Assembly (NCBI RefSeq): GCF_900129885.1
Contig: NZ_FQXE01000013.1
Coordinates: 92,724 to 156,723 of the forward strand
Origin: Pollutimonas bauzanensis
GTDB lineage: Bacteria; Pseudomonadota; Gammaproteobacteria; Burkholderiales; Burkholderiaceae_B
Direction of reading: 5' to 3'
Length of the DNA stretch: 64,000 nt
A model generated the notes under the pieces. The model saw only the letters and a program-made list of their open reading frames with translations. It ran no database searches and was not told the origin of the DNA. A program made the translations under genes and the position numbers. Numbering within the stretch: position 1 is the stretch's first letter; the number at the start of each line of letters is the position of its first letter. Positions 18,144-27,349 of this stretch are shown one piece after another.

Positions 18144-18983
18144 ATGCGGGGATACGCATTGTTGATGGCGGCGGCGCTATGGTGGCCGCTGGCGGCCGGC
18201 GCGCAGGGTTATATCAGCCGCCTGCTGCATCATCCGGTGCCGGGCGGGGTGGCGGTCGTCGCCCTGGGGCAGGGCGCGCAGGCGCCGCGCGCCTTCCTCC
18301 AGGAAAACCGGGTCATGGTGCTGCGCGACAGCGATCAACAATGGATAGCCGTCGTGGGAATAGACCTGAAAACACCCCAGGGCCAGCAGGTGTTGAGGGT
18401 GGAGGATGCGCGGGGCTCGCGGCAAGCCGGCTTTCTCGTGGGCCGCAAGGACTACAAGGCCCAGCATATCAAGCTCAAGAACAAGAGCCAGGTGAACCCC
18501 GACCCCGAGCAAGTCCGCCGCTACGAACGCGAATACAAGGAGCAGATCGCCGCCTATGGCCGCTTTCGCGAAGATGCGCCGAGCAATGTATCGCTGGACA
18601 GGCCTGTGGACGGGCGCTTGTCCAGCCCTTTCGGGCTGCGGCGCTTCTTCAACGGCGAAGAGCGCAATCCGCATTCCGGCCTCGATTTCGCGGTGCCGCA
18701 GGGTACGCCGGTGAAGGCGCCCGCCGATGGCGTGGTCACCATCGTCGCCGACTATTTCTTCAACGGCAAGACGGTCTTCATTGATCATGGTCAGGGTTTC
18801 ATCACCATGTACTGCCATTTATCGGCGTTCGAGGTGAAAATGGGCGACCAGGTCAAGCGCGGCCAGGTCATCGCCAGGGTAGGGGCGACGGGGCGCGCCA
18901 CCGGCCCCCATCTGCACTGGAATATAAGCCTCAACAATGCCCGCGTCGATCCCGCCATCTTCATCAATGCCTTTGCGCCCTGA
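18144..18983 (+). CDS. M23 family metallopeptidase
   Basis: Secreted LytM-type peptidase of 279 residues with a signal peptide at about 1-20. The C-terminal M23 domain (from about residue 155) has the zinc ligands His177 and Asp181 in HSGLD and the HLH motif at 256-258. These fit an active endopeptidase that cuts peptide cross-links or peptide stems in peptidoglycan. The N-terminal half is a beta-rich domain with VVALGQ and VLRDSDQQWIAVVGI, as in M23 proteins of this order. AAGGGGAA precedes the ATG. azlC follows after 6 bases. Confidence 0.92.
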   Translation: MRGYALLMAAALWWPLAAGAQGYISRLLHHPVPGGVAVVALGQGAQAPRAFLQENRVMVLRDSDQQWIAVVGIDLKTPQGQQVLRVEDARGSRQAGFLVGRKDYKAQHIKLKNKSQVNPDPEQVRRYEREYKEQIAAYGRFREDAPSNVSLDRPVDGRLSSPFGLRRFFNGEERNPHSGLDFAVPQGTPVKAPADGVVTIVADYFFNGKTVFIDHGQGFITMYCHLSAFEVKMGDQVKRGQVIARVGATGRATGPHLHWNISLNNARVDPAIFINAFAP

Positions 18984-18989
18984 CGCGCC

Positions 18990-19676
18990 ATGACGCCGGC
19001 TTTTTTCCGCGGATTGCGCGACAGCCTGGCCATCGCCGTCGGCTATGTGCCGGTGGCGGTGTCGTTTGGCCTGGCGGCCGTATACGCCGACATATCCCCG
19101 TGGATGGCGGTGCTGGTGTCCGTGCTGGTCTATGCGGGCGCCAGCCAGTTCATCCTGATCAGCCTGGTGGCCAGCGGCGGCGCGGCGTTCAGCGTGGTCG
19201 GCATTGTCCTGCTGATGAACCTGAGGCATTTGTTCTATGGCCCCGCCTTGCTTGCCAAGCTGGACCAAGGCCAGCGGCGCCGTCCCATGTTCCTGCTGGC
19301 CGCCGGCCTGACCGATGAAGTCTTTGCCACGTCCATCAGCAAGCTGGGCCGGCAGCCGGCCCACGAGCGCGAATCCTGGTATGTCGGGCTGCAGCTGGGC
19401 GCCTATCTCGCCTGGGTGGGCGGCACGGCCGCGGGCGCTTTCTTCGGCCACGACTGGCTGCGTGATTCGCCCTTGCTGTCGCAGACGCTGGGTTTCGTGC
19501 TGCCGGCGCTATTCTTTGCGCTGCTGCTGGAAATCAGGCGCATCGTGGCCTTCTATGTATTGGCAGGGGCTGCCGCGGCCACCTTGCTCGGCCTGTTTGT
19601 CCTGCCCGTCTACGGCGCCATCGTGGCCGGGATGCTGGCCGGCGCCCTGCTGGGCGCGCTGCGCGCCCGGGCATGA
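18990..19676 (+). CDS. azlC: AzlC family branched-chain amino acid exporter subunit
   Basis: Large subunit of an AzlCD/YgaZH-type export pair for branched-chain amino acids, 228 residues with about seven to eight hydrophobic segments. Family motifs are FFRGLRDSLAIAVGYVPVAVSFGLAA at the N-terminus (residues 4-29) and YAGASQFI near residue 49, with LMNLRHLFYGPAL near residues 75-87. The small partner gene azlD begins 16 bases after its stop codon. Substrate assignment rests on the family; YgaZH of E. coli exports L-valine. Confidence 0.92.
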   Translation: MTPAFFRGLRDSLAIAVGYVPVAVSFGLAAVYADISPWMAVLVSVLVYAGASQFILISLVASGGAAFSVVGIVLLMNLRHLFYGPALLAKLDQGQRRRPMFLLAAGLTDEVFATSISKLGRQPAHERESWYVGLQLGAYLAWVGGTAAGAFFGHDWLRDSPLLSQTLGFVLPALFFALLLEIRRIVAFYVLAGAAAATLLGLFVLPVYGAIVAGMLAGALLGALRARA

Positions 19677-19692
19677 CATCATGGAGCTGCAA

Positions 19693-20037
19693 ATGACCGA
19701 TGCTTCCTTGTTGTGGGTGATCGCGCTGAGCGGCGCGGGCACCTTCCTGATCCGCCTGCTGCCCATGCTCAGTCAGAAAAAGGGGCTTGAAAGCGTCTGG
19801 AGCCGCGGCGGCCTGCGCAATGCCCTGGACGCCGTGGGGCCGTCGGCGATCGTGGCTTTGCTGGCGGCGTCTTTCTGGGGCATGATAGACCGCCATCCCA
19901 CGGCGCAGAATGCCCTGCCCATCGTGCTGGGCTTGCTGGGCGTGATGCTGGGCAAGCGCCTGCTGGGCAGCATCGCCTGGGCGACCCTGAGCGGCGTGCT
20001 GGCCTATGGCCTGGCCTTGTGGGCGCTGTCCGTCTGA
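19693..20037 (+). CDS. azlD: AzlD family small subunit of amino acid exporter
   Basis: Small hydrophobic partner of AzlC, 114 residues with about three to four transmembrane segments and the family motif TFLIRLLPML near residues 16-25. The ATG at 19693 is preferred because GGAG (19683-19686) lies 6 bases upstream; an in-frame ATG at 19681 would give 118 residues. It ends 6 bases before the convergent spoT stop codon. Confidence 0.9.
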   Translation: MTDASLLWVIALSGAGTFLIRLLPMLSQKKGLESVWSRGGLRNALDAVGPSAIVALLAASFWGMIDRHPTAQNALPIVLGLLGVMLGKRLLGSIAWATLSGVLAYGLALWALSV

Positions 20038-20043
20038 ACCGGC

Positions 20044-22311
20044 TCAGCCCTTGAGGCGCACGATCTTCTGCACCTGCGGCACATGGCGTATGGCGCGTAT
20101 CACCTGGGCCAGGTGCTTGCGGCTGTCGACCTGCACGGTCAAGTGCAGCAGGCCGGTCGAGGCGGCGTCGTCCTGCATGGTCAGATGCATGATGTTCGAG
20201 TCGGCTTCGGTTATCTCGGCGGCCAGCCGGCCCAGGACGCCGCGCTCGTTGATGACCGTGACGTCGAGCCGGGTCGACAAATGCCTTGCGGTGTTGGTGT
20301 CCCACAATACCGGGATCCAGCGTTCGGGTTCGCGCGCCCGCTGGCGCTGGGCGACTGCGCATTCTTCCATGTGCACCACCAGCCCATGCCCGAGGCGGAT
20401 TCCGCCGATGATGGCGTCGCCCGGCAGCGGGCCGCAGCAGGGCGCCAGCTGGACGGCCTGGCCTTCGTTGCCATGGATCAGGATGGGCGCGCTGTTGGCG
20501 GAGGCCAGATCGTCAAAGGCCGCCGCCGTGGTCGCCAGAATGGCGTTTTCGGGCGCGAAGCGGCGCGCCACCACGGCGGCCAGCCGCTTGCCCAGGCCGA
20601 TGTCGGCCAGGATCTCTTCGCGCGAAGACGCGCCTGAGCTTTTGGCCAGCTTTTCCCAATCGGGGTCGTCGTCGGCCGGATGCGGCAAATGCAACTGGTC
20701 GAAAGCCTGATTCAGCAGGCGCTGGCCAAACGCCACCGACTCTTCCAGCTTGACGGTGCGCAGGTAATGGCGGATTTCCGAGCGGGCCCGGCCCGTGCGC
20801 ACATAGTTGAGCCATTGCGCGCTCGGCCGCGATGCCGGCGAGGTAATGATTTCCACGGCGTCGCCGCTTTTGAGCTCGGTGCGCAAGGGCGCGAATTCGC
20901 CGTTGATCTTGGAGGCGACGGCCTGGTTGCCGATATCGGTATGTATGGTATAGGCGAAGTCCACCGGCGTCGCGCCGCGCGGCAGGGAGAGGATCTTGCC
21001 TTGCGGCGTGAACACATACACCGCGTCGGGGAAAAGATCCACTTTCACGTGCTCGAGGAATTCCCCCGAATCGCCGGTCTGGCTCTGGATGTCCAGCAGC
21101 GACTGCAGCCACTGGTGGGTGCGCTTTTGCAGGTCATTGAGGGTGACATTGTCTTCTTTGTAGAGCCAATGCGACGCCACCCCTTCTTCGGCCACATGGT
21201 CCATGTCGCGCGTGCGGAACTGGAACTCCACCGGGGTGCCGTAGGGGCCCACCAGCGTGGTGTGCAGCGACTGGTAGCCGTTGAGCTTGGGGATGGCGAT
21301 GTAGTCTTTGAACTTGCCCGGAACCGGACGGTACAACTGGTGCAGTGTCCCCAGCGCCAGATAGCATTCGGGCAGGGTATGGACAATGACCCGGAATCCG
21401 TAGATATCCAGCACTTCGGAAAACGACTTTTTCTGTTCGGTCATTTTCGCGTAGATGCTGTAGAGGGACTTTTCCCGGCCGCTGACTTCGGCTTCGATGC
21501 CGGCCGCCGGCAAGGCGACCCGCACCGCGTCGGAGATCTTGCCCAGCACTTCGCGACGATTGCCGCGGGCGGCCATCATGGCCTTGTACAGGACCTGATA
21601 GCGGTTCGGGTGTATGGCCTGGAAACAAAGGTCCTGAAGCTCGCGGAACAGCGCGTTCAGGCCCAGGCGGTGCGCGATGGGGGTGTAGATGTCCAGCGTT
21701 TCGCGCGCGATGCGGCGGCGCTTTTCCGGGCTGACCGCGCCCAGCGTGCGCATGTTGTGCAGGCGGTCGGCCAGCTTGATCAGAATGACGCGCACGTCGC
21801 GCGCCATGGCCAGCAGCATCTTGCGGAAGCTTTCGGCCTGCTGTTCGGCCTTGGTGGCGAACTCCAGCCGGTCGAGCTTGGACAGGCCGTCGACGATTTC
21901 CGAGACGTCCGCGCCGAATTTCTCGGCCAGTTCCTGCTTGGTCACGCCCTGGTCTTCGATCACGTCGTGCAGCAGGGCGGCCATCAGCGAATCGGCGTCG
22001 AGCTTCCACCCGGCGCAGATTTCGGTTACGGCGATGGGATGGGAAATATAAGGTTCGCCGCTGGCCCGGAACTGGCCCAGATGAGCCTGGTCGGAAAACC
22101 GATAGGCCTCTTTGACGCGTTCGACGTCCTTGGGGCTGAGGTAGTGGCTGATGACCTTGGTCAGCGGCGCCAGCGAGGCTATGGTGTTGGGCGGGCTGTC
22201 AGTGCTGGCGAGCAGCGTGGTTTTTTGCGGCTTGCCCCGGCGCAGGCGGGAGCCCTTCTTGAGGACGGCCAAGAGCCCGGAGGAAGCACCACGAAGACTG
22301 GTAAACGCCAT
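20044..22311 (-). CDS. spoT: Bifunctional (p)ppGpp synthetase/hydrolase SpoT/RelA
   Basis: Stringent-response enzyme of 755 residues. The N-terminal HD hydrolase domain is intact (YISHPIAV and AALLHDVIED near residues 88-120), so it should degrade (p)ppGpp. The synthetase domain carries IYGFRVIV and DYIAIPKLNGYQSLHTT, then a TGS domain (VFTPQGKILSLPRGATPVDFAY) and a C-terminal ACT domain. The intact HD residues separate it from RelA. It is third in the conserved order gmk-rpoZ-spoT and starts 18 bases after rpoZ. Confidence 0.94.
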   Translation of the reverse strand: MAFTSLRGASSGLLAVLKKGSRLRRGKPQKTTLLASTDSPPNTIASLAPLTKVISHYLSPKDVERVKEAYRFSDQAHLGQFRASGEPYISHPIAVTEICAGWKLDADSLMAALLHDVIEDQGVTKQELAEKFGADVSEIVDGLSKLDRLEFATKAEQQAESFRKMLLAMARDVRVILIKLADRLHNMRTLGAVSPEKRRRIARETLDIYTPIAHRLGLNALFRELQDLCFQAIHPNRYQVLYKAMMAARGNRREVLGKISDAVRVALPAAGIEAEVSGREKSLYSIYAKMTEQKKSFSEVLDIYGFRVIVHTLPECYLALGTLHQLYRPVPGKFKDYIAIPKLNGYQSLHTTLVGPYGTPVEFQFRTRDMDHVAEEGVASHWLYKEDNVTLNDLQKRTHQWLQSLLDIQSQTGDSGEFLEHVKVDLFPDAVYVFTPQGKILSLPRGATPVDFAYTIHTDIGNQAVASKINGEFAPLRTELKSGDAVEIITSPASRPSAQWLNYVRTGRARSEIRHYLRTVKLEESVAFGQRLLNQAFDQLHLPHPADDDPDWEKLAKSSGASSREEILADIGLGKRLAAVVARRFAPENAILATTAAAFDDLASANSAPILIHGNEGQAVQLAPCCGPLPGDAIIGGIRLGHGLVVHMEECAVAQRQRAREPERWIPVLWDTNTARHLSTRLDVTVINERGVLGRLAAEITEADSNIMHLTMQDDAASTGLLHLTVQVDSRKHLAQVIRAIRHVPQVQKIVRLKG

Positions 22312-22329
22312 GAGCCTCGCCCTGCGGGA

Positions 22330-22533
22330 TCAGGTGGGGACTTTGCGCAGCATTTCCACGCCGGTCACACCGGCAGCGATTTCGCGTAAAGCCGTCACAG
22401 TGGGTTTATCTTTGCTGTCAAGACGGGGCTCGTGGCCTTGCGCCAGTTCGCGCGCGCGGTAAGTGGCGGCCAAGGTCAGGTTAAAGCGATTGGGGATTTT
22501 GTCCAGACAGTCTTCAACAGTAATACGGGCCAT
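22330..22533 (-). CDS. rpoZ: RNA polymerase omega subunit
   Basis: Omega subunit, 67 residues, which helps assembly of RNA polymerase and contributes to the ppGpp binding site. The N-terminus [19 protein letters not shown] and the following [13 protein letters not shown] are diagnostic. It lies between gmk and spoT in the usual operon, giving a set of genes linked by guanine nucleotide metabolism and signalling. Confidence 0.96.
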   Translation of the reverse strand: MARITVEDCLDKIPNRFNLTLAATYRARELAQGHEPRLDSKDKPTVTALREIAAGVTGVEMLRKVPT

Positions 22534-22564
22534 GGTTAACCTATAAGCAAGGGGGTTGGGGGAG

Positions 22565-23200
22565 TCAGGCCAGCGTTTTGCTGATGCCTAGTTGCGAAAA
22601 GAGTTCGGCATTGCGGGCGGCCTGGGTGCCATAGCGCAGGCGGGTCGCTGCAACAATTTGCCCCAGTTGTAGCAATGCAGTGCTAAATTCTTGATTAATA
22701 ATAACATATTGGCACTCTGATACATGCGACATCTCACTGCCGGCGGCCAGCAGCCGGCGCGAAATCACATGCGGCGCGTCCTGGCCGCGGTTGGTCAGGC
22801 GCGATTCCAGCGCTTCGATGGACGGCGGCAGTATGAAGATGCCTATTGCTTGCGGATAGTGCTCGCGCACCTGGCGCGCGCCTTGCCAGTCGATTTCGAG
22901 CAGCACGTCCTTGCCCTGGTCGAGCGCGGCATCGATCCGGTCGCGCGGCGTGCCGTAGAAATTCCCATGGACTTCCGCCCATTCCAGCAGGGCGTTGCCA
23001 TCGCGCAGGGCCAGGAATTCGTCGGCGCTGACAAAGCGGTAGTGTTTGTCGGCTTGCTCGCCCGGCCGCGGCGCGCGGGTGGTGCAGGAGATGGACAGGA
23101 CCAGGCTGGGGTCCTGGTCCAGCAACGCGTTGACCAGGCTGGATTTGCCGGCTCCGCTGGGCGCGACCACCATGAATATATTGCCGGAGTAGGACGACAT
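22565..23200 (-). CDS. gmk: Guanylate kinase
   Basis: Cytoplasmic kinase that phosphorylates GMP to GDP with ATP, 211 residues. It has the P-loop APSGAGKSS near residues 13-21, the GMP-binding pattern [11 protein letters not shown] with the conserved tyrosine region (KHYRFVS), and [13 protein letters not shown]. First gene of gmk-rpoZ-spoT. The gene often found ahead of gmk in related bacteria (yicC) is absent from the 136 bases upstream. Confidence 0.96.
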   Translation of the reverse strand: MSSYSGNIFMVVAPSGAGKSSLVNALLDQDPSLVLSISCTTRAPRPGEQADKHYRFVSADEFLALRDGNALLEWAEVHGNFYGTPRDRIDAALDQGKDVLLEIDWQGARQVREHYPQAIGIFILPPSIEALESRLTNRGQDAPHVISRRLLAAGSEMSHVSECQYVIINQEFSTALLQLGQIVAATRLRYGTQAARNAELFSQLGISKTLA

Positions 23201-23336
23201 GATAATTAATCAGTAACAATTGGAACAGGCAAGGATAGCAAATCCGCCGGCGGTTTTTCGATGCCGGCGCTCTTATGCGGTATTTTTTTACAAAGTAAGA
23301 GGGACCGGCGCCGGGGACGCCGCAGCGCCGCGCGCC

Positions 23337-23666
23337 CTAATTCAATGGTTCGGGCGCGGCTAGTCCGAGTTCTTCCAGGGCGTCGAGGTAGGCCTGCTGG
23401 TTCACGCACAGGAATACCGCCGCGTCGCCCGGGTTCATGTTGAAAGTGATGTCCTGGATCTGTCCGCGCGCCTCGTCGGCCTGGTGAATGGCGGCCACGT
23501 GGACATCGCCGTCGCGCTCGAACTGGTCGCGCGGAACGAAGTCGGCGACCCGGTTGATGTCGGGTTCGCTCAGGACGACATAGGCGCGGAATTGCAGGTC
23601 TTCGACAGTGACGTCCAGTACGAGACCGTGCTCCAGTGTTTCAACGACGTGGCTAAGGGCATTCAT
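23337..23666 (-). CDS. Conserved-looking protein of unknown function (109 residues)
   Basis: Not recognised. A soluble, acidic protein with alternating hydrophobic pattern suggesting a small alpha/beta fold (LVLDVTVEDLQFRAYVVLSEPD) and no signal peptide, membrane helix or cysteine cluster. Its start codon overlaps the end of the methyltransferase gene by 14 bases, which argues for a real, translationally coupled gene. The 136 bases after it separate it from gmk. What it does with the methyltransferase is unknown. Confidence 0.6.
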   Translation of the reverse strand: MNALSHVVETLEHGLVLDVTVEDLQFRAYVVLSEPDINRVADFVPRDQFERDGDVHVAAIHQADEARGQIQDITFNMNPGDAAVFLCVNQQAYLDALEELGLAAPEPLN

Positions 23667-24309
23667 GGGCGGGGTGTGGCAGCTTGGCTGACTTGTACGA
23701 AAAAGTGGTGATGTTGGCCGGGGGCAGATTGGCCCAGACGACTTTGGAATTGGTCTGGTGGGCCTGTACGTAGCTGCGCCATTTCGGCAAGCGCAGATTG
23801 TACGTGAATTGAATGGCCACGCCGCCGTCGTGCAACAGCGTTTGCCATTGCCGCAAGATGGCTTGCGTTATGGGCTCGGGCAGCGAACACAGGGGCAGGC
23901 TGGAGACGATGGCCCGGATTTTGATGTTGCGGGGAATCAGGTCGCCGAGGTCCGCCGCATTGCCATGGATGATATCGACCTGCGGGAAGCGCTGGCGCAG
24001 CCGCTGGACGAAGGGGCTGGAAAATTCGATGACTTTGAGCCGTTCCGGGGCCACGCCGTGGTCGAGCAGGGCGCGGGTTATCACGCCCGTGCCGCCGCCC
24101 AGCTCGATGATCAGCCCATCGCTGGATTCGGGAAGCTGCCGCGCCATCTGCCGCGCCAGATAGCGCGAACTGGGGCATATGGCGCCGATGGCGCCTGGCC
24201 GGTTGTATAGCTCTTGAAGAAATATGCCGGGGGCAATGTTTTTAAAGTACTCTGAAACGCGCTGGGCGCCGCCCAACTTTAAAACTCGAAGCATCATAGA
24301 ACCTGTCAT
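23653..24309 (-). CDS. Class I SAM-dependent methyltransferase, phospholipid/rRNA adenine methylase-like
   Basis: 218-residue Rossmann methyltransferase with motif I IIELGGGTGVITRALL near residues 65-80, an acidic motif II (VIEFSSPFVQRLRQRFP), and a post-motif stretch IIHGNAADL. The N-terminal segment YFKNIAPGIFLQELYNRPGAIGAICPSSRYLA resembles phosphatidylethanolamine N-methyltransferases of the PmtA kind and KsgA-like enzymes. Either a membrane lipid or another small substrate is possible. The ATG at 24309 is used; a TTG at 24315 and an ATG at 24297 are alternatives. It overlaps a 109-residue unknown gene downstream. Confidence 0.78.
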   Translation of the reverse strand: MTGSMMLRVLKLGGAQRVSEYFKNIAPGIFLQELYNRPGAIGAICPSSRYLARQMARQLPESSDGLIIELGGGTGVITRALLDHGVAPERLKVIEFSSPFVQRLRQRFPQVDIIHGNAADLGDLIPRNIKIRAIVSSLPLCSLPEPITQAILRQWQTLLHDGGVAIQFTYNLRLPKWRSYVQAHQTNSKVVWANLPPANITTFSYKSAKLPHPAHECP

Positions 24310-24448
24310 ATCCAAGTTGGGCTACGTTAACAGCTGATGGAACGAACACGATGTCGAAATGTTAATAGCGATACCTTGCTGAAACAGCAGTATATGTGCT
24401 GCGGCGACGGCATGGCGAATATCTTGGCCGGGCGTGATAAAGCGCAAA

Positions 24449-25243
24449 TCAGGCAAGCGCGGCGGCAAAATCAAGCGTGGCGATCACCGGGACATGATCG
24501 GACGGCTGCTCATTGGCGCGCGGCGCCTTGTCGATGACGCAGGCCGTGCAATAGGGCTGCAGTGCCTGCGACAGCAATACATGGTCGATACGCAGGCCGG
24601 CATTGCGGCGAAAGGCGTAACGGCGGTAGTCCCACCAGGTAAAGGATTTTTCCTCTTGTTCGAACTGGCGGAACGCGTCGCTCAGGCCCAGCTCCAGCAG
24701 GGACCCGAAGGCCTCCCGCTCGGGCTCGGAGACCAGGACGTCGCCTATCCACTTCAAGGGGTCGTGGACATCCTCGTCCTTGGGAGCCACATTGTAGTCG
24801 CCCAGGATGGCCAGGCGAGGGTAGCGCTGCAGCTCGTCGCGCAGCCATGAGCGCAGCGCTTTGAACCACTCGAGCTTGTATTCGTATTTGTCGCTGCCTA
24901 TGGATTGGCCGTTGGGGCAATAGGCGCTGATCACGCGGATGTCGCCCATGGGGCTGTCCAGGGTAGTGGCAATGATGCGCTGCTGGTGGTCGTCGTATGC
25001 GGGCAGATTGCGCTGCACATCGGTGCCCGCGCCGCGGGTAATGACGGCCACGCCGTTATAGGTCTTCTGGCCGGCCCAGTTGGCCTGGTAGCCGATCTCG
25101 GTGAAAGCCTCCAGCGGAAACTTTTCGTCGGGCAGCTTGAGTTCCTGCAGGCACAGCGCGTCGACCGGATTGGCGGCCAGCCAGTCCAGCACCTGCGGCA
25201 GGCGTACTTTCAGGGAGTTGATGTTCCAGGTGGCTAATTTCAT
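24449..25243 (-). CDS. xth: Exodeoxyribonuclease III
   Basis: AP endonuclease and 3'-5' exonuclease for base excision repair, 264 residues. Active-site elements in order: TWNINSLKVRLPQV (Asn for metal), LQELKLPDE (metal-binding Glu), ISAYCPNG, LGDYNVAPKDEDVHD, and the closing SDHVPVIATLDF with the Asp-His pair. The start is the ATG at 25243; two codons further upstream a TTG would add only two residues. It faces a divergent Bug-type gene across 168 bases. Confidence 0.94.
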   Translation of the reverse strand: MKLATWNINSLKVRLPQVLDWLAANPVDALCLQELKLPDEKFPLEAFTEIGYQANWAGQKTYNGVAVITRGAGTDVQRNLPAYDDHQQRIIATTLDSPMGDIRVISAYCPNGQSIGSDKYEYKLEWFKALRSWLRDELQRYPRLAILGDYNVAPKDEDVHDPLKWIGDVLVSEPEREAFGSLLELGLSDAFRQFEQEEKSFTWWDYRRYAFRRNAGLRIDHVLLSQALQPYCTACVIDKAPRANEQPSDHVPVIATLDFAAALA

Positions 25244-25356
25244 TTTCAATCTATCATGTTGTTATTCAAAATACTCATCCTAATATGCCTATGCTTGCAT
25301 GCAAACGTGAGCTAGAACGAAACGGCATAGCTGATACAGTCATTGACCTATCGCGG

Positions 25357-25380
25357 TATTAGCCGCAGAGCGGAATAATA
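25357..25380 (+). promoter_or_regulatory. Imperfect palindrome upstream of the Bug gene
   Basis: TATTA and CCGC (25357-25366) mirror GCGG and TAATA (25370-25380) around AGA, with one extra base on the right arm. It lies 31 bases before the Bug start codon, where an operator or the promoter core would be expected; GGAGG follows directly before the ATG. No strong -35/-10 pair was found here. Confidence 0.3.
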
Positions 25381-25411
25381 GGCCTCCCCGACAATAATAC
25401 ATGGAGGCAGT

Positions 25412-26398
25412 ATGTTTTCCCTTTGCAAAACTACGCATATACTTTTTAGCTCCGCCGTCAGCGTCACAATGTTATTCTGCGCTCCGGCGCAGGCTGCCAG
25501 CGAGTGGCCCAGCAAACCGATCACTATCGTGGTGTCTTATCCTCCGGGCGGCGGCGCCGACCTGATGGCGCGCCTGGTGGCCCAGAAAATGTCGGCGCAG
25601 TTGAAGCAGAGCGTCATCGTCGAAAACAAGCCCGGGGCTAGCGCGCAAATCGGTGCGAGCTACGTCGCCAATAGCGCTCCTGACGGCTACACGCTGCTCG
25701 TCGATGCGGCATCGTTCTCTATCAACCCGAACCTGTACCCGAAGCTGCCCTACGATGGGATAAAGGCCTTCGTGCCGGTTGGCGTGCTGGCTCGTTTCCC
25801 ATCCGTAATCGTTGTCACGCCCAGTTTCTCGGCCCAGTCGCTTGCTGACCTGATCGGCCTTGCCAAAGCCGAGCCTGGCGGCGTGTTTTATGCATCCGCC
25901 GGCAATGGCTCGGCGCAAAATCTGGGTACGGTGCTTTTCATGGAAAAGGCCGGGATCAAGCTCGAGCAAATTCCCTATAAAGGCGGCGGTCCGGCTATGA
26001 CGGACGTCATGGGCGGTCAGGTTCCGATGTATTTTGCCAACGTCGCATCGTCCATCGCCCATATCAAGGCAGGCAAACTGCGCGCCCTGGCGGTGACCGG
26101 TTCAACCAGGGCTGAGGCCTTGCCGGACGTGCCGACGCTCAAGGAAGCTGGCGTTGTCGACGCCGAGTCATACGAATGGAATGGAATGTTCGCGCCCAAA
26201 GGCACGCCGCCCGAAATCGTTGACAAGCTTGCACTCGCACTGGAGCAGGCTCTCGATTCTCCCTCTGTGTCCGACAGAATCAAGGAGTTGGGCGGCCAGC
26301 GTTTGCCTGGAGGGCGCGAGGCGGCGGTCAAGTTCGTGCAGGAACAGTCGGACCGGGCTGGCGAAATCATTCGCCACAACAACATCAAGGTCGACTGA
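25412..26398 (+). CDS. Bug-type (TctC family) solute-binding protein
   Basis: Periplasmic receptor of the tripartite tricarboxylate transporter family, greatly expanded in Bordetella relatives. 328 residues with a signal peptide at about 1-29 (ending PAQA). Typical motifs are WPSKPITIVVSYPPGGGADLMARLVA near residues 31-56, VENKPGASAQIGASYVA, and YASAGNGSAQNL; the ligand sits between two domains contacted by these loops. No TctA/TctB membrane genes are adjacent, as is usual for orphan Bug proteins. It heads a three-gene cassette with a hydrolase and a dehydrogenase, so the ligand is probably a carboxylated compound degraded by them. Confidence 0.92.
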   Translation: MFSLCKTTHILFSSAVSVTMLFCAPAQAASEWPSKPITIVVSYPPGGGADLMARLVAQKMSAQLKQSVIVENKPGASAQIGASYVANSAPDGYTLLVDAASFSINPNLYPKLPYDGIKAFVPVGVLARFPSVIVVTPSFSAQSLADLIGLAKAEPGGVFYASAGNGSAQNLGTVLFMEKAGIKLEQIPYKGGGPAMTDVMGGQVPMYFANVASSIAHIKAGKLRALAVTGSTRAEALPDVPTLKEAGVVDAESYEWNGMFAPKGTPPEIVDKLALALEQALDSPSVSDRIKELGGQRLPGGREAAVKFVQEQSDRAGEIIRHNNIKVD

Positions 26399-26441
26399 AC
26401 CGACAGGCCGGCCAATCGACCAAACAGCAGGGAGAATCACA

Positions 26442-27251
26442 TTGATTACCGTGGATAGCCATGCGCATATTTTCGAGCGCAATTTGCCCATTGTCCATAG
26501 CCCGCGCTACCTGCCCGGCCACGATGCCACGCTGGAGGAGTATCTGGGCTACTTGGATGCGAACGGAATTAGTCACGGCGTGCTGGTCCAGCCCAGTTTC
26601 CTGGGCTCCGACAACAGCTACCTGTTGGCCGCCCTTGGGCGCAAGCCGCAGCGGCTTCGTGGTGTCGCCGTCGTCGATCCCGAAGTGTCAGAAGACGAAC
26701 TGTCGCGCATGGCGGACTCTGGCGTCGTCGGCATACGCCTCAATCTGATCGGCCAGCCACTGCCCGACATGCGCGCCGACCCATGGCCGCGGCTGCTCAG
26801 GATGCTGACCGCCTTGAATTTTCACGTGGAGATTCATCGCCAGGCTGGCGATCTGGCGCAACTGCTCGATCCCTTGCTATCGGCATCCGGGGTCAATGTC
26901 GTTGTCGATCATTTCGGCCGGCCTGATCCCGCGCTCGGCGTGGACGACCCGGGATTCCGCTATCTATTGTCCTGTGCGGCGTCGCGCCGCGTCTGGGTGA
27001 AGGTGGCGGCCTCCTATCGCAATGGTCCCGATGGCCGGGGCGCGGCCATCGCGCTGGCGGCGATGCCTTTGTTGCGCAAGACCTTCGGGCTGGAGCGGCT
27101 AGTGTGGGGCAGCGACTGGCCGCACAGCCAATTCGAGGCGACCGAAAGCATACAAGCCGCAAAAGCGCGCCTGGAAGAATGGTTGCCGTCGTCCGCCGAT
27201 CAGGCGATCGTGCTGGGCGAAACGCCCGTGCATCTGTTTCATTTTGCGTGA
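26442..27251 (+). CDS. Amidohydrolase family 2 protein (lactonase-like, COG3618 type)
   Basis: TIM-barrel metal-dependent hydrolase of 269 residues. It has the first-strand DSHAHIF motif, HVEIHRQ and VVDHFGRPD in the middle, and LVWGSDWPHSQF with the catalytic Asp near residue 226. This resembles 2-pyrone-4,6-dicarboxylate hydrolase and sugar lactonases, so a lactone of a carboxylated compound is a fair guess. The start is TTG at 26442, chosen because GGGAG lies 8-9 bases upstream and the protein then begins one strand before the HxH motif as in the family. The gene starts 43 bases after the Bug gene. Confidence 0.85.
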   Translation: MITVDSHAHIFERNLPIVHSPRYLPGHDATLEEYLGYLDANGISHGVLVQPSFLGSDNSYLLAALGRKPQRLRGVAVVDPEVSEDELSRMADSGVVGIRLNLIGQPLPDMRADPWPRLLRMLTALNFHVEIHRQAGDLAQLLDPLLSASGVNVVVDHFGRPDPALGVDDPGFRYLLSCAASRRVWVKVAASYRNGPDGRGAAIALAAMPLLRKTFGLERLVWGSDWPHSQFEATESIQAAKARLEEWLPSSADQAIVLGETPVHLFHFA

Positions 27252-27349
27252 CGATGATGCAGAAAGGGGAGATGCGAATGACGCATTCGGACCTGGCCTG
27301 AATATCCATACCATACATACCATAGTAATTTCGATAACGGACTGTAACC

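Noticed and set aside
20680..22389. A 569-codon plus-strand frame opposite spoT and rpoZ
   Set aside because: Runs across two well-identified minus-strand genes and has no domain of its own.
23245..23269. CGCCGGC/GCCGGCG inverted repeat between gmk and the 109-residue gene as a terminator
   Set aside because: Eleven-base loop and no T-run after the stem on the minus strand, which is the only direction in which a terminator would be needed.
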